Shown: in pieces, positions 10,701-19,438 of the stretch
How the letters are laid out: the number at the start of each line of letters is the position of its first letter
Position numbering within the stretch: position 1 is the stretch's first letter
Assembly (NCBI GenBank): GCA_951813605.1
Contig: OX638379.1
Span: 1,498,471-1,562,470 of the forward strand
DNA length: 64,000 nt
Direction: 5' to 3'
Source: an uncultured Bryobacterales bacterium
Lineage (GTDB): Bacteria; Acidobacteriota; Terriglobia; Bryobacterales; UBA6623
Made by a program: the position numbers and the translations under genes
Notes under the pieces: generated by a model
What the model saw: only the letters and a program-made list of their open reading frames with translations
The model's database searches: none
What the model was told of the DNA's origin: nothing

Positions 10701-11052
10701 CCCGAGTTTTGGGAACTCACTTAGTGGCCTTTCGCGCTCTGATTACATCCGCGGTCTATTTTCGGCGTCTGACTTTCCCGCTCCCTCGCTGGGCAGGCAA
10801 GGAGACCTCGGTCGGAACACGTTTGGTGGTCCGGGATTTGCTAACACAGATTTCTCTTTTCTGAAGAGCTTCACAATTCCATGGTTCGTTGGAGATGCAG
10901 CGCAGCTCCAATTTCGCACGGAGTTCTTCAACACTTTCAACCGAGTGAACCTAGCAGCTCCAGTTGGTGAGTTGTCCAGTCCTCTATTCGGCAGATCCAC
11001 CTCCACCTTCGGTCCACGCAATATTCAGTTCGGCTTGAGGCTTTCTTTTTAG
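7714..11052 (+). CDS. TonB-dependent receptor with carboxypeptidase-regulatory-like domain (Oar-like)
   Basis: Large outer-membrane receptor of 1112 residues from the chosen start. It has a signal peptide ending LSLHAQF, an N-terminal carboxypeptidase-regulatory-like beta-sandwich (SIEGTVSDPTGAVIPGASV, then GYYRITSLP), a plug region (VPVFRRNEGAWSLGGPIKK) and a long beta-barrel rich in aromatic and Asn/Gly turns. It ends LRLSF, the terminal aromatic typical of outer-membrane barrels. The architecture is the one expanded in Acidobacteriota. It probably imports oligosaccharides or other large ligands using TonB energy. Located just after the GH127 gene and followed by a hairpin terminator candidate. 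Confidence 0.9.
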   Translation: MNSVNSSAKIMVVLPALLVLSSLSLHAQFTSSIEGTVSDPTGAVIPGASVTLTNRGTGEVRIVETSTSGYYRITSLPSSEFDVVIGAPGFQTTLQANVRIQVAETKTVNVVLILGSETARITVTAEAPPLEKSEARISGLFQQQQVEDLPLVGRNFISLVTLTPGVTGLTSGGGQAYAQATGDIFTTEYGVSLNANGLGPAGNNFMVDSATTNNVNNGGVTNFSPNADSVQEIRVLTNNFSAEYGRNSSLAVNAITKGGTNIPHGTVSWFHTNNRLSSRNIFQSKVPVFRRNEGAWSLGGPIKKDSTFLFGSMDGLRSGVGTGAPVNLATPQFIDFMRTNHPDNVSTSVWTSYPAAVTPTRNFGTAGNQVNIDCSGLPSQSDPITTPLGAMPCNFPVTGEGNFQTTVPRDGLQWNTRVDQLFNNQKDRLYFNIYRTTLDTVLFNAPNVYPDFQQPWAQWTMYMNINETHVFSPTVVNEFGSSYVRATGTANCNPCEVPGINVTGMAGFGVGFAPGGFVQNIYEWRDVLSFTKGSHSMKIGGKAQHNQDYNDFGQIATRPQYDFFNVFDFANDSPFQQRSIGIDPRTGDPVESAAGYVASRDGNWSIFFQDDWKIRPNLSLNLGIRYENYGNPYQRHEATTNILFQGGDDFASRIANARVDLTPNNRFFEAPDNNNIAPRFGFAWDPTPGGNLVIRGGAGVYYDRLASGYFAQNTKTNPPLVASVTASIFTPEVLPVYALGKSGTEPFGFPIPEGIQSGLDEKNGLLSGLANIAGLDRNMKTQYTYNWFFGIQYALGGSEWVLDVAYLGSLARKIYGRLQVNRFAGDLIENDGVLTRLNSSFGGMDYGMQGGNSSYTGGTLSLKKRFSSGFSVDIAYTLGKAIDNFQLNGGGLTSSVDIADLYDIARERGRADFDIRHRLAFSTLWELPGPAFGPKFFRSLLSGWQISNITILQAGSPFRVICSLPFMPVRDANGVIVGNNGCDYNADGFNFDYPNTPSFGNSLSGLSRSDYIRGLFSASDFPAPSLGRQGDLGRNTFGGPGFANTDFSFLKSFTIPWFVGDAAQLQFRTEFFNTFNRVNLAAPVGELSSPLFGRSTSTFGPRNIQFGLRLSF

Positions 11053-11183
11053 AAACTTCATGTTTTTGATCGATGAATGTGAATTGCGGAACAGCAAGAC
11101 CTTTGGTTAATTTCGCTTTGTGCATTCGAAGATGAACGAATTTGCTTTACTAGAGTGAGCGGGAGGACGAAGTTCGAGAAACG

Positions 11184-11207
11184 AGACGGTTTAAGTAGCC
11201 GTCTTTT
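11184..11207 (+). terminator. Possible rho-independent terminator
   Basis: AGACGG (11184-11189) pairs with CCGTCT (11199-11204) across a 9-base loop, followed by a short T run to 11207. It is 130 bases past the TonB receptor stop and about 35 bases before the next gene, so it could also act as a leader attenuator. The T-tract is short. Confidence 0.4.
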
Positions 11208-11242
11208 AAGCAAGGGCAAAAAGAATCGGTCGGGACGGACGG

Positions 11243-12832
11243 ATGTCGAATTCGATATCTAATTTCACAATTCGATGCGTTGTACTTGTGCTAATAGTCG
11301 GCTGGCCAAAGATGTCCGCAGTCGACTGTAGAGACGAAACCTACGAGTGCGCCCTGCAGCAAGTGCGTGATGGACAATTTAGTACGGCTGTTCAAGCATT
11401 GGAAAACCTTGTTAACCGTACACCCGTAGACTTGCGATTGTTAAATCTTTTGGGTATCGCACTTACTGGAATTCACGAATCTGAAAAGGCGAATGCGAGA
11501 TTTCTGGAAGCGATTAGTATTGACCCGAGTTTTTATCCTGCTCTAAAGAACTTGGCTATTAACGAATTCAATGTAGGACAACGGAATCTCGCCGAGTTTC
11601 ACTTCCAAGGAGTCTTAGAATTGCAGCCGACGGACGAGATCGCACACTTCTACCTTGGTGAGATCGCATTTGATACGGAAAATTGGGATCTTGCCGTTTT
11701 GCATTACGAAAACAGCAGAAACAAAGTCTTTGATAACCCCGGAACCATGCTAAGATACTCCACTTGTCTTCTTCGGCTAGAGATGTTTCAAGAGGCAGTC
11801 TCGGTTTTGGATCGGCTCACTGCCGATCAAGCAGAACCGCATTTTGAAGCCGGCGCGCTGCTAGGAAAGGTAGGCCGTTACGCGGAAGCGGCCGAGCACT
11901 TCGGACTTTCAGCAGAGGGTTATTCCGATCGGTACTCCGCTCTTTACAACCAGGTCCTGATGTTGGTTAGAGGATCGATGTATTCGGAAGCGATCGAAGC
12001 GTCGGAGAGACTGTTCGAAGGTGGCTATCGGCGCGCCGAACTTTACAATTTGGTATCTGAAGCATATCTGGGCAACCATCAACTTCAGCAGGCGTACGAT
12101 GCCCTTCGGTCGGCCACGCAAGTGGATCCGAAGCACGAGAAGAGTTACGGTGATCTCATCAGTCTCTGCATGGGCTTCTCAAATTTCCAACTTGGCCTTG
12201 ACATAGCTAACGTTGGGATTCATCATCTCCCGAGTTCCTACCGGCTGCATGTCCAACGCGGTGTGATGCAAGCCAAGCTAGGACGGCTGAATGAAGCGCA
12301 GAAAGACTTTCAGTACGCTGCTGAATTGTCGCCCCAGGAGCCTCTTCCTCACGCCACTCTCGCGATCGCGTTAATGCAGCAAGGGGCGCTGAATGAGGCG
12401 ATCGTGTCTCTGCGCGAGCAGCTTCAAGCTAACCCAGACTACTTCTTGAGCCGATATCTGCTCGGAGAGGCTCTCGTTCGCTCCGGGGTCGGCGCTAGTG
12501 GCGCCGCGAGCGACCAGGCTCTGGAGGCTTTCGAGACGGCAGTTCGCCTGCACCCAGACTTTGCTCCCGCACGTGTCAGTCTTGGGAAATTGTTGCTGAA
12601 GCGTGATGAGATCGACGCTGCCATTGAGCACTTGGAAATCGCAATGGCGCTGCAACCCGACGAGAGTGCTCCAATCTATCAGTTGGCAAGAGCCTACCAA
12701 CGACAGGGTGACGCTGGTCGGGCTAGAGAACTCATGGCAAGGGTTCGAGTACTAGCTGAGAAGCGCAGAAACGAGACGATGGATTCGGTGTTGAGAGACG
12801 TTATCAAAGAGAGCAGGTCACAAGTACATTGA
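11243..12832 (+). CDS. Exported tetratricopeptide-repeat protein
   Basis: A 529-residue protein with a signal peptide (hydrophobic residues about 10-28) and about twelve TPR-like helical repeats, for example AHFYLGEIAFDTENWDLAV, RLHVQRGVMQAKLGRLNEA and APIYQLARAYQRQGDAGRA. TPR proteins are scaffolds for protein-protein contacts; no catalytic motif is seen. It is the first gene of a tight same-strand trio (25 bases to the CRTAC1-type gene, then another TPR gene), which suggests a periplasmic or surface complex linking TPR scaffolds with the propeller protein. Confidence 0.8.
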   Translation: MSNSISNFTIRCVVLVLIVGWPKMSAVDCRDETYECALQQVRDGQFSTAVQALENLVNRTPVDLRLLNLLGIALTGIHESEKANARFLEAISIDPSFYPALKNLAINEFNVGQRNLAEFHFQGVLELQPTDEIAHFYLGEIAFDTENWDLAVLHYENSRNKVFDNPGTMLRYSTCLLRLEMFQEAVSVLDRLTADQAEPHFEAGALLGKVGRYAEAAEHFGLSAEGYSDRYSALYNQVLMLVRGSMYSEAIEASERLFEGGYRRAELYNLVSEAYLGNHQLQQAYDALRSATQVDPKHEKSYGDLISLCMGFSNFQLGLDIANVGIHHLPSSYRLHVQRGVMQAKLGRLNEAQKDFQYAAELSPQEPLPHATLAIALMQQGALNEAIVSLREQLQANPDYFLSRYLLGEALVRSGVGASGAASDQALEAFETAVRLHPDFAPARVSLGKLLLKRDEIDAAIEHLEIAMALQPDESAPIYQLARAYQRQGDAGRARELMARVRVLAEKRRNETMDSVLRDVIKESRSQVH

Positions 12833-12857
12833 ATCCTACGTGTCGTCATCATAGGGT

Positions 12858-14594
12858 ATGCGCTTTAGGCCGAGAACGGTTGGTATGAGTGGGGCCTCCC
12901 GTTTGTCCGATAGATGGCGCGGGACAGCGGCAGTGCTGTGCTCAGTTCTGTTGCTCACGATATCTGAGGCTCAGAGAGCGTCGGCGATTATTGTGTTTAC
13001 TGATATCTCGGAGGCCGCAGGAATTCGATTCGTTCATTACAATGCCGCATCAGAAGAAAAGTACTTGATCGAAACTATGGGATCAGGGTGCGGATGGATC
13101 GACTACAACGGCGACGCACTCATGGATCTTTATTTGGTCAATGGTACCGCTACACATGTCCATCAGCCCGAGATCATTCCCACAAGTTCGTTATATCGCA
13201 ACAATGGCGATGGCACTTTCTTGGACGTCACCGAACAAGCGGCTGTGGGTGCCGAGGGGCTTTTCGGAATGGGTGTCGCCGTGGGGGATTATGACAACGA
13301 TGGTCTGCAAGATCTCTTTGTAGCGGGATACGATAGGTCAATTCTATATCGGAATAACGGCCACGGGAGTTTCTCCGACGAAACCGCTCTGGCGGGTGTG
13401 TCCAACGCGGGACGTTGGGGATCTAGTGCGGCTTGGTTTGATTACGATCGGGATGGGCGATTGGATTTGATAATAGCCAACTATGTGGACTGGACGCCTG
13501 AGGGGAATGTGAGATGCGGAAATCCCGGTGAGGAGTACCGTGCTTACTGTCATCCCGACACATATTCTGGGCAAAGCCCGACGTTATATCTGAATCAGGG
13601 ACAAGGAAGATTCAAGGACGTCACCAAGTCTAGTCTGCTTTCGCTGAGCCGTGCTAGCGGCCTTGGAGTGATCACCTTCGATTACGACCGGGATGGCTGG
13701 CAGGATATCTTCATTGCCAATGATGCCATGGCGAATTCTCTGTTTCGCAACAATGGGGACGGAACTTTCGAAGAGGTAGCGTACACGTCCGGTATCGCCT
13801 TGAGTGAGGATGGCAAAGCAGAGGCGGGAATGGGGACTGACGCTGCAGATACCAACGGAAACGGATGGATGGATGTCTTCGTGACCCACCTGGACTTCGA
13901 ACATGATCGTCTCTATCGAAATCTTCGCCAAGGAGCCTATGAAGATGGAACGTTCGCTGCGAAGCTCGGTTATGCAACGTTTAATTACAGTGGATTTGGA
14001 ACAAAATTCTTCGACTATGACAACGATGGATCTAAGGATCTGTTCATTGCAAATGGGCATATCCTGGATAACATACATCTTTATCACGCTGAAGTGACCT
14101 ATGCTGAGCAAAACTTGCTTTACAAGAACGACGGCACGGGACGCTTTAGCAAAGCTAGCACCAGCGTCCGGGGAGATCTCAAGCAACATTTTGTGAGCCG
14201 AGGGGCAGCGGTGGCGGATTTCGACAACGATGGCGACATTGACGTGCTAGTGAGCAACAACGGTCAGCCAGCACAGCTCCTGCGAAACGATGGAGGTAAC
14301 CGGAACCATTGGCTCCAGATTCAGCTTGTAGGCAAAGAATCCAATCGCGATGGAGTAGGCGCTCGTGTGAAAGTCGTGGCAGGAGATCTGACCCAGTATG
14401 ACGAGAGGAAAGGAGGTACCAGTTATCAGTCCGCCCAAGACCCTCGCCTCCATTTTGGACTGGGCCACAGAGTCATAGTCGATTCGATTGAAGTGACTTG
14501 GCCAAGTGGTTTGCGGGAGGTCTTCCACAGCCTAGAGAGCAACAGGACGATTATAATCGAGGAAGGCATGGGCACAGGTGTGGGCGTGCCGTGA
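12858..14594 (+). CDS. CRTAC1-type exported protein, FG-GAP repeats and ASPIC/UnbV domain
   Basis: Third CRTAC1-type protein, 578 residues. An N-terminal basic stretch and hydrophobic core end in ASA at about residue 43, compatible with a signal peptide. FG-GAP/VCBS calcium loops recur (DYNGDALMDLYLVNG, DYDNDGLQDLFVAG, DYDRDGRLDLIIANY, DFDNDGDIDVLVSNNG). The ASPIC/UnbV domain is C-terminal (SNRDGVGARV, WPSGLREVFH). The paired cysteines in VRCGNPGEEYRAYCHP recall the CxLKGxPIVCAP segment of the first family member, so the paralogues share a loop at the same place. It is co-oriented with and flanked by TPR genes. Confidence 0.85.
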   Translation: MRFRPRTVGMSGASRLSDRWRGTAAVLCSVLLLTISEAQRASAIIVFTDISEAAGIRFVHYNAASEEKYLIETMGSGCGWIDYNGDALMDLYLVNGTATHVHQPEIIPTSSLYRNNGDGTFLDVTEQAAVGAEGLFGMGVAVGDYDNDGLQDLFVAGYDRSILYRNNGHGSFSDETALAGVSNAGRWGSSAAWFDYDRDGRLDLIIANYVDWTPEGNVRCGNPGEEYRAYCHPDTYSGQSPTLYLNQGQGRFKDVTKSSLLSLSRASGLGVITFDYDRDGWQDIFIANDAMANSLFRNNGDGTFEEVAYTSGIALSEDGKAEAGMGTDAADTNGNGWMDVFVTHLDFEHDRLYRNLRQGAYEDGTFAAKLGYATFNYSGFGTKFFDYDNDGSKDLFIANGHILDNIHLYHAEVTYAEQNLLYKNDGTGRFSKASTSVRGDLKQHFVSRGAAVADFDNDGDIDVLVSNNGQPAQLLRNDGGNRNHWLQIQLVGKESNRDGVGARVKVVAGDLTQYDERKGGTSYQSAQDPRLHFGLGHRVIVDSIEVTWPSGLREVFHSLESNRTIIIEEGMGTGVGVP

Positions 14595-14598
14595 CGCG

Positions 14599-16266
14599 AT
14601 GCTGCGAACCGGACGTATGCAAGCGCTTGAGGGACCGAAGTCGGCTCGGTTAGCAGCTGGTCTTGCGGTCCTTTGTCTTCTGCGGTCTTTTTCTTCATTG
14701 GCCGCCCAGACGGCACCTAGTCCGCAGAGCCCCAAGGAGAGCATTCTACCTCTGGCGACCGATCATAAGAGACAAGCAATCCTCTCGTTTAAGAATCGAG
14801 ACTATGAAGGCGCCCTAGAACACTTTCGTACCGCAGTACAAGTCGATCCCAACGATGTCGAGTCTCAAGACAACATTGGTGTCACGCTGGCTAGACTGGG
14901 CCGAACAAGAGAGGCCTCAGCAGCACTCCTGAAGGCGGTCGAAATGAACGGTCACTTCCCGCCGTCTCACTACCACTTGGGTCTAATCTACGACCAAATG
15001 GGCCGAACATCAGAAGCTATCGCGCAGTACCACGAGGCGTTGCACCTGAATCCGGCATTCTCTGAAGCCCGCTATGCCCTAAGCGGCGTATGTTGGAGAA
15101 TCGGAGATCTTGAAGGTTCGGTCGAGCTTCTGAAGGAGACCCTTCGAGCCAATCCCAACTCGCTGGAGGTACGGCTCAACCTAGCCATCGGCTTATGGAA
15201 GAACGGAGATCTGGACGCGGCGATACGGGAGTTGGAGACAGCGAAGAAACAGCACCCCATAGCACCAAGGGCCTTCTCGGCACTGGGTCAGATTCTGGTC
15301 GAAAAGCAGGACATCGACGGGGCCGTGTCTGCGCTGGAACGAGTTGTGGAACTAGCACCGCAGGATCCCGAGAGCCACTACAACCTAGGGCTAGCGCTAA
15401 GGCTCAACGGAAACGTAGACGCAGCGGCGCGAACTCTCCGGAAGGCGCTCGAGCTTAGACCGGGCCATGCACTCGCGCATCGCGCTCTGGGTCTAGTGCT
15501 TCGCGAGAAGGGCGAATTCGAAGCTGCAGCTGATGAACTACGTCTCGCCGTCTCATATCTTCCACAGGATTCTATGGCCCATCACAATCTTGGGAGCGTG
15601 CAACTTCAGTTGGGCCGAGTTGCTCAGGCAGTGTACGAACTTCGCGAGGCGATCCGGCTCGATCCGTATCTCTTGGAGGCGTACTACAACCTAGCACGAG
15701 CTTTGCGTAAGGGCGGCCAAGCGGAAGAGGCGGTGCAGGTGACAGAAAAGGCTCAACAGCTCTCAAAAGAGAAAGCAGATGCTGCCCGTTCTATCGTGCT
15801 TCTTCACTCCGCGTTGCAGCACCGAGAAAGCGGTGAAATCGAAGTGGCGCTTGACAAACTGCGTGAAGCGACCGCTCTCAGCCCCCAGTTGATCGAGGCT
15901 CATTTCCAACTTGCTCTTACATTGCGACAGTCTGGTCAGAAGACGCCGCAAACTGAGAAAGCGCTGCGCCGAGTTCTCGAACTGCAACCCGGACATCCGC
16001 GAGCTCACAATCAGCTAGGCCAATATTTGCTGGAAGACGGAAGGACCGAGGAAGCAGTCACTGAATTGCGGGCCGCCACTCGGTTGGCCCCGAGTCTGGT
16101 CGATGCACACCGGGTGCTGGGACACCTATTCCTTGGGATGGAGCAGTGGTCGTTGGCCGCAGCTGAGTTCCGAGCAGTGCTCGCTTGGCACCCAGACGAT
16201 CTCGGAACGCAGAATGACCTAGCCACAGCGCTGGATGCTATCGGCGAGGGGAAAGAATCCTTCTAA
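14599..16266 (+). CDS. Exported tetratricopeptide-repeat protein
   Basis: A 555-residue protein built almost wholly of TPR units after a signal peptide ending SLAAQTA. Consensus-like repeats include SHYHLGLIYDQMGRTSEAI, SHYNLGLALRLNGNVDAAA and AHNQLGQYLLEDGRTEEAV. An in-frame GTG at 14578 would overlap the upstream CRTAC1 gene by 17 bases; ATG at 14599 leaves 4 bases and gives a better signal peptide, and ATG at 14617 is also possible. It is almost certainly translated together with the upstream gene. It has no enzymatic motif and is probably a scaffold. Confidence 0.8.
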   Translation: MLRTGRMQALEGPKSARLAAGLAVLCLLRSFSSLAAQTAPSPQSPKESILPLATDHKRQAILSFKNRDYEGALEHFRTAVQVDPNDVESQDNIGVTLARLGRTREASAALLKAVEMNGHFPPSHYHLGLIYDQMGRTSEAIAQYHEALHLNPAFSEARYALSGVCWRIGDLEGSVELLKETLRANPNSLEVRLNLAIGLWKNGDLDAAIRELETAKKQHPIAPRAFSALGQILVEKQDIDGAVSALERVVELAPQDPESHYNLGLALRLNGNVDAAARTLRKALELRPGHALAHRALGLVLREKGEFEAAADELRLAVSYLPQDSMAHHNLGSVQLQLGRVAQAVYELREAIRLDPYLLEAYYNLARALRKGGQAEEAVQVTEKAQQLSKEKADAARSIVLLHSALQHRESGEIEVALDKLREATALSPQLIEAHFQLALTLRQSGQKTPQTEKALRRVLELQPGHPRAHNQLGQYLLEDGRTEEAVTELRAATRLAPSLVDAHRVLGHLFLGMEQWSLAAAEFRAVLAWHPDDLGTQNDLATALDAIGEGKESF

Positions 16267-16367
16267 GAACGATTTCAGTCAAGTGTCTCCAGCTAGAGTC
16301 TCCATGAATTGGGGCCAAGTGTGCCCGAGCGGCAAGTCTCAGTGAGGCGGTCCGGGCCGTTTCCCGT

Positions 16368-17825
16368 TCACTGATCCTCGGGCACCTTCACCTCGGCGGA
16401 CTTAGACCACTCGTACTCGACGCCACCGTCCACATTGTGAAGCTTGAAGGCAATACGGCTCTCGTCGTAAGCCTTGTCTGCCGTGATGGAGACGAAGCCT
16501 CCACCCACTCGATGAAACTGGTGGTACTGGCGGTCCTCGCCGGGGGTTCCGCCGGCGTGCTCGTCGGTAGCAGGACCGCTCGAGAACTCTTGGACGCCCG
16601 TGTCCGGGTGGACGGAATGATACTGCCAGTGCCTGTCGCCACAAACAATGAAGAAATTCTCTGGCAGGTTCTCACCGAACCAGCTCCTCATCTCGTCGCC
16701 TTCGTGACGGAAGGCCTCGTTCGAATGATTGTCGCCCTTGTTCGAGCGATCGGGCCCGACGATCGGCGTCGGGCTCACTAGGACCTTCCAGTCAGCGTCG
16801 CTCGCCAGCAAAGTTTCCTTAAGCCAGCTCTTCTGCTCAGCGCCCCAGATACTCTTGTCCGGACCGTCGGGCATCCTGTTGGAGGAGCGAAAGTCTCGCC
16901 CTTCCACGATCCACACCTGCAATCCCTGGCCCCAGCGGAAGGTTCGGTACGGCAGGTCGCTCATCGGAACCTGCTCCGCGTACACCTGCAGTCCCTGCTC
17001 CCAGCTGAAGGTGCCCATGTATTCCCGCGACATCCCTGGCCAATTGTCGTTGTGGTAGGAATCGTGGTCGTCCTTTTCCCAGTAGCCCGGCACACTGAGG
17101 TGAAAGCGCACCAGGGTGGGGAAACTGTACATCCGGTGCCAGTGGAACCGCGCTAGATCGATCGACGTTGCCAGCGGTGCATCGCTGTCGTAGTAGACGG
17201 TGTCACCGGTCGGAACGATGAACTTCGGCGCTAGCTCCAGCATCGACTTGTAAATCTTGAAACCCTCGGGATCGTCGTGGTCTCGGTTGGCTTGGCCGGT
17301 CACAGCGGTGAAGACGACTGTCTCGTACTCCTGAGGCGGCGGCGCGGTCTGGAACCGACCGTTAACGGGTTTGTGATGGGTTGTCCCGTCCAGGCCTCTC
17401 GTGTGGACCTCGAAATAGTAGACGGTGGCGGGTTCGAGCCCCTGCAATCGGAAATGATGGGTGTAGTCTCGCGAGGCGCTGACCTCGAACCAGTCTGTTT
17501 CAAGCGGATCGATGAAGTTCACGTTGCTGGCGTACCGTAATTGGACGAATCCCGCCGCTCCCGGCACAGACCCCTGAAGGTCGCTGGGGTTGATCTGCTC
17601 GATGGGCTCACCCGGTTCGGTCTTTTCCGGGCGGCCTCGGATCGGTATACCATCTGGCCTGCGCTCCGCCGCCGCCGTCAACCGAGTCCAGATTACCGCT
17701 GAGTCGGTCGCCACCTCGCCGACCTTCACGCCGGTCGCCTGCCTCGATTCGTCGACGTATGTGATCTTCTGAGTGCATGCCGCCAAAATAGCCGCGCAGC
17801 ACGCAGCGAGTAGTGCGTTTCGCAT
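16368..17825 (-). CDS. PhoD-like alkaline phosphatase family lipoprotein
   Basis: A 485-residue metallophosphoesterase of the PhoD family. The N-terminus MRNALLAACCAAILAAC has a good lipobox (LAAC), so it is probably a lipoprotein. An N-terminal fibronectin-like PhoD_N segment (VGEVATDSAVIWTRL, ATVYYFEVHTRG) precedes the metal-binding core with PTGDTVYYDSD, EKDDHDSYHND and CGDRHWQYHS. Family members hydrolyse phosphomonoesters or diesters and often use Fe and Ca. It is convergent with the preceding TPR gene and is followed upstream on the same strand by a small coiled-coil gene 11 bases away, likely co-transcribed. Confidence 0.85.
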   Translation of the reverse strand: MRNALLAACCAAILAACTQKITYVDESRQATGVKVGEVATDSAVIWTRLTAAAERRPDGIPIRGRPEKTEPGEPIEQINPSDLQGSVPGAAGFVQLRYASNVNFIDPLETDWFEVSASRDYTHHFRLQGLEPATVYYFEVHTRGLDGTTHHKPVNGRFQTAPPPQEYETVVFTAVTGQANRDHDDPEGFKIYKSMLELAPKFIVPTGDTVYYDSDAPLATSIDLARFHWHRMYSFPTLVRFHLSVPGYWEKDDHDSYHNDNWPGMSREYMGTFSWEQGLQVYAEQVPMSDLPYRTFRWGQGLQVWIVEGRDFRSSNRMPDGPDKSIWGAEQKSWLKETLLASDADWKVLVSPTPIVGPDRSNKGDNHSNEAFRHEGDEMRSWFGENLPENFFIVCGDRHWQYHSVHPDTGVQEFSSGPATDEHAGGTPGEDRQYHQFHRVGGGFVSITADKAYDESRIAFKLHNVDGGVEYEWSKSAEVKVPEDQ

Positions 17826-17836
17826 TTGTGTGTATC

Positions 17837-18208
17837 CTATCGGATCGTCGCCGCCCGGAGACGCGCCACCTGGCGCTCGAGCGAGCGCAATCGATCGATC
17901 AACGCTCGTTGGCCGATGCTCTCGCTTGCGGGATCCAGCGATCTGTTCTCCAACTGGATTACGCGCACCTCTAGGCGGTCGAGTTTCGCTTCTGACTCCA
18001 GAGTCAGCCTGTCGACTTTTTTTTCTCTGCCGACCTCTTCGGCCAAGGCCTCGAGCCGATTCTCGATTGCGTCGAGCCTGTTCTCAATCGTCGCGAGCCT
18101 GTCGTCAAGCGTCCCCCTCAGCGGCAGCCGCCCCTGTGCCGGCAGCAGTGTAGGCGCTGCCAGCAGCGTCAGCATCAGGATCGGGGGCTTGGCAAACCGC
18201 ACTTTCAT
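17837..18208 (-). CDS. Small exported coiled-coil protein
   Basis: A 123-residue protein with a signal peptide (MKVRFAKPPILMLTLLAAP) and then a continuous heptad-rich coiled coil (DDRLATIENRLDAIENRLEA). No domain is recognised. The ATG at 18208 is chosen over upstream starts because it has a GGAG box just before it and an immediate signal peptide. It sits 11 bases before the PhoD-like gene, so it may be an envelope partner. Confidence 0.65.
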   Translation of the reverse strand: MKVRFAKPPILMLTLLAAPTLLPAQGRLPLRGTLDDRLATIENRLDAIENRLEALAEEVGREKKVDRLTLESEAKLDRLEVRVIQLENRSLDPASESIGQRALIDRLRSLERQVARLRAATIR

Positions 18209-18314
18209 TCTCCGCTGTGAGTTTCGCACAGCGGCCCAAGCAGTGCTGCGAATCAAGCCCCTGAATTGCGGAGTGCGGGAAGCGAGGAAGGTCGACTGTT
18301 CCGCGTAGACCGGA

Positions 18315-19370
18315 TCACTGAATGCTGAGCATGCGGTCGATCGCGAGCTGGGCCTTTCGCGCGGTTTCGGGCTCTATCGTCACCTCGATGCGATCCTGCT
18401 CCAACGAGTCAAGAAGCTTCTCGAGCGTGTTCATCTTCATGTACTCGCACACCGCCTCTGGACTGACGGGATGGAACACCTTGTCGGGCATTCGACGCCG
18501 GAGACGGTAGACCATGCCCATCTCCGTCCCGACGATGAACTCGCGGGCGCCGGATCTCGCCGCGTGGTGGACCATGCCTTCGGTGGAGAGGAAGAACGCC
18601 TTCTGGTAAGGGGAGTTGCCCTGCATCACCCTCGCCATGCAATGCGATGCGCAACCGCATTCCGGATGGATCAGCAACTCTGCCTCCGGATAGCGATCGA
18701 ACGCCTCTTCGAGTGCGGTCTCGCCGATCTTCGCATGCACGTGGCAGAAGCCGTCATAGAGATCTACCAGCGACGGATCGACTATCTCGCTTTGCGAGAT
18801 CGAGACAGAACCCAGGAACTTGTCCGGTAGGAACAGGATGCGTTTCCCGGGGTTTGCCTTCGCGGCATGATCCAGCACCTGCGCCGCGTTCCTCGACGTG
18901 CAGATGTAGTCGCTGATAGCCTTCGTGGCGGCGTCCGTGTTGACGTACGATATCACCACGCCATCGGGGAAGGACTCCTTCCAATGCATTAGCCTTGCGC
19001 GGTCGATCGAGTCCACCAAGGAACAGCCGGGCTTGTCGGGCATGTAGACCTTGGCCCGCTCGCCCATGATCGTCTTGGCCGTCTCTCCCATGAACCAAAC
19101 CCCGCAGAAGTCCACTCGGGGCGCGGTCTGCTTGGCCACATAGCGGCTCAGGCCTAGCGAGTCGCCGACTTCGACCGCGATTTCCTGCAGTTCGGGAAAC
19201 TGGTAGTTGTGGGCGACGATAAGAGAGCGCTTCCGCTGGGCTAGTTCTCGTACCCTTCGCGCGGTGTCCGTCAATCGCGACGTGTACTCGCGAGTGTACC
19301 GACCGGGATAGAGATCTCCGGCGTTGCGGTTGAAGGTCTCGTACCAATCCTTAAGAGCGAGTGGTTGCAT
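18315..19370 (-). CDS. nadA: Quinolinate synthase NadA
   Basis: Condenses iminoaspartate with dihydroxyacetone phosphate to form quinolinate in NAD biosynthesis, using a [4Fe-4S] cluster. Family signatures are clear: VAHNYQFPELQEIA (residues 52-65), FCGVWFMGETAK (88-99), LIHPECGC (233-240) and CEYMKMNTLEKL (308-319). Candidate cluster ligands by alignment to the family are C116, C238 and C308. At 351 residues the length is normal. An IscA/ErpA-type gene lies directly upstream on the same strand, which fits the cluster requirement. nadB and nadC are not in the window. Confidence 0.96.
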   Translation of the reverse strand: MQPLALKDWYETFNRNAGDLYPGRYTREYTSRLTDTARRVRELAQRKRSLIVAHNYQFPELQEIAVEVGDSLGLSRYVAKQTAPRVDFCGVWFMGETAKTIMGERAKVYMPDKPGCSLVDSIDRARLMHWKESFPDGVVISYVNTDAATKAISDYICTSRNAAQVLDHAAKANPGKRILFLPDKFLGSVSISQSEIVDPSLVDLYDGFCHVHAKIGETALEEAFDRYPEAELLIHPECGCASHCMARVMQGNSPYQKAFFLSTEGMVHHAARSGAREFIVGTEMGMVYRLRRRMPDKVFHPVSPEAVCEYMKMNTLEKLLDSLEQDRIEVTIEPETARKAQLAIDRMLSIQ

Positions 19371-19438
19371 CCCGTCACCCCCTGGTGACTCGAGATCCGG
19401 TTGCGGCTAAACTTGCGAGCATCATACGAGGACCTTGG

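Noticed and set aside
12481..12500. Apparent local repeat GGCGCTAGTGGCGCC in the TPR gene as a regulatory palindrome
   Set aside because: It lies inside a well-supported coding frame and is explained by Gly-Ala codons.
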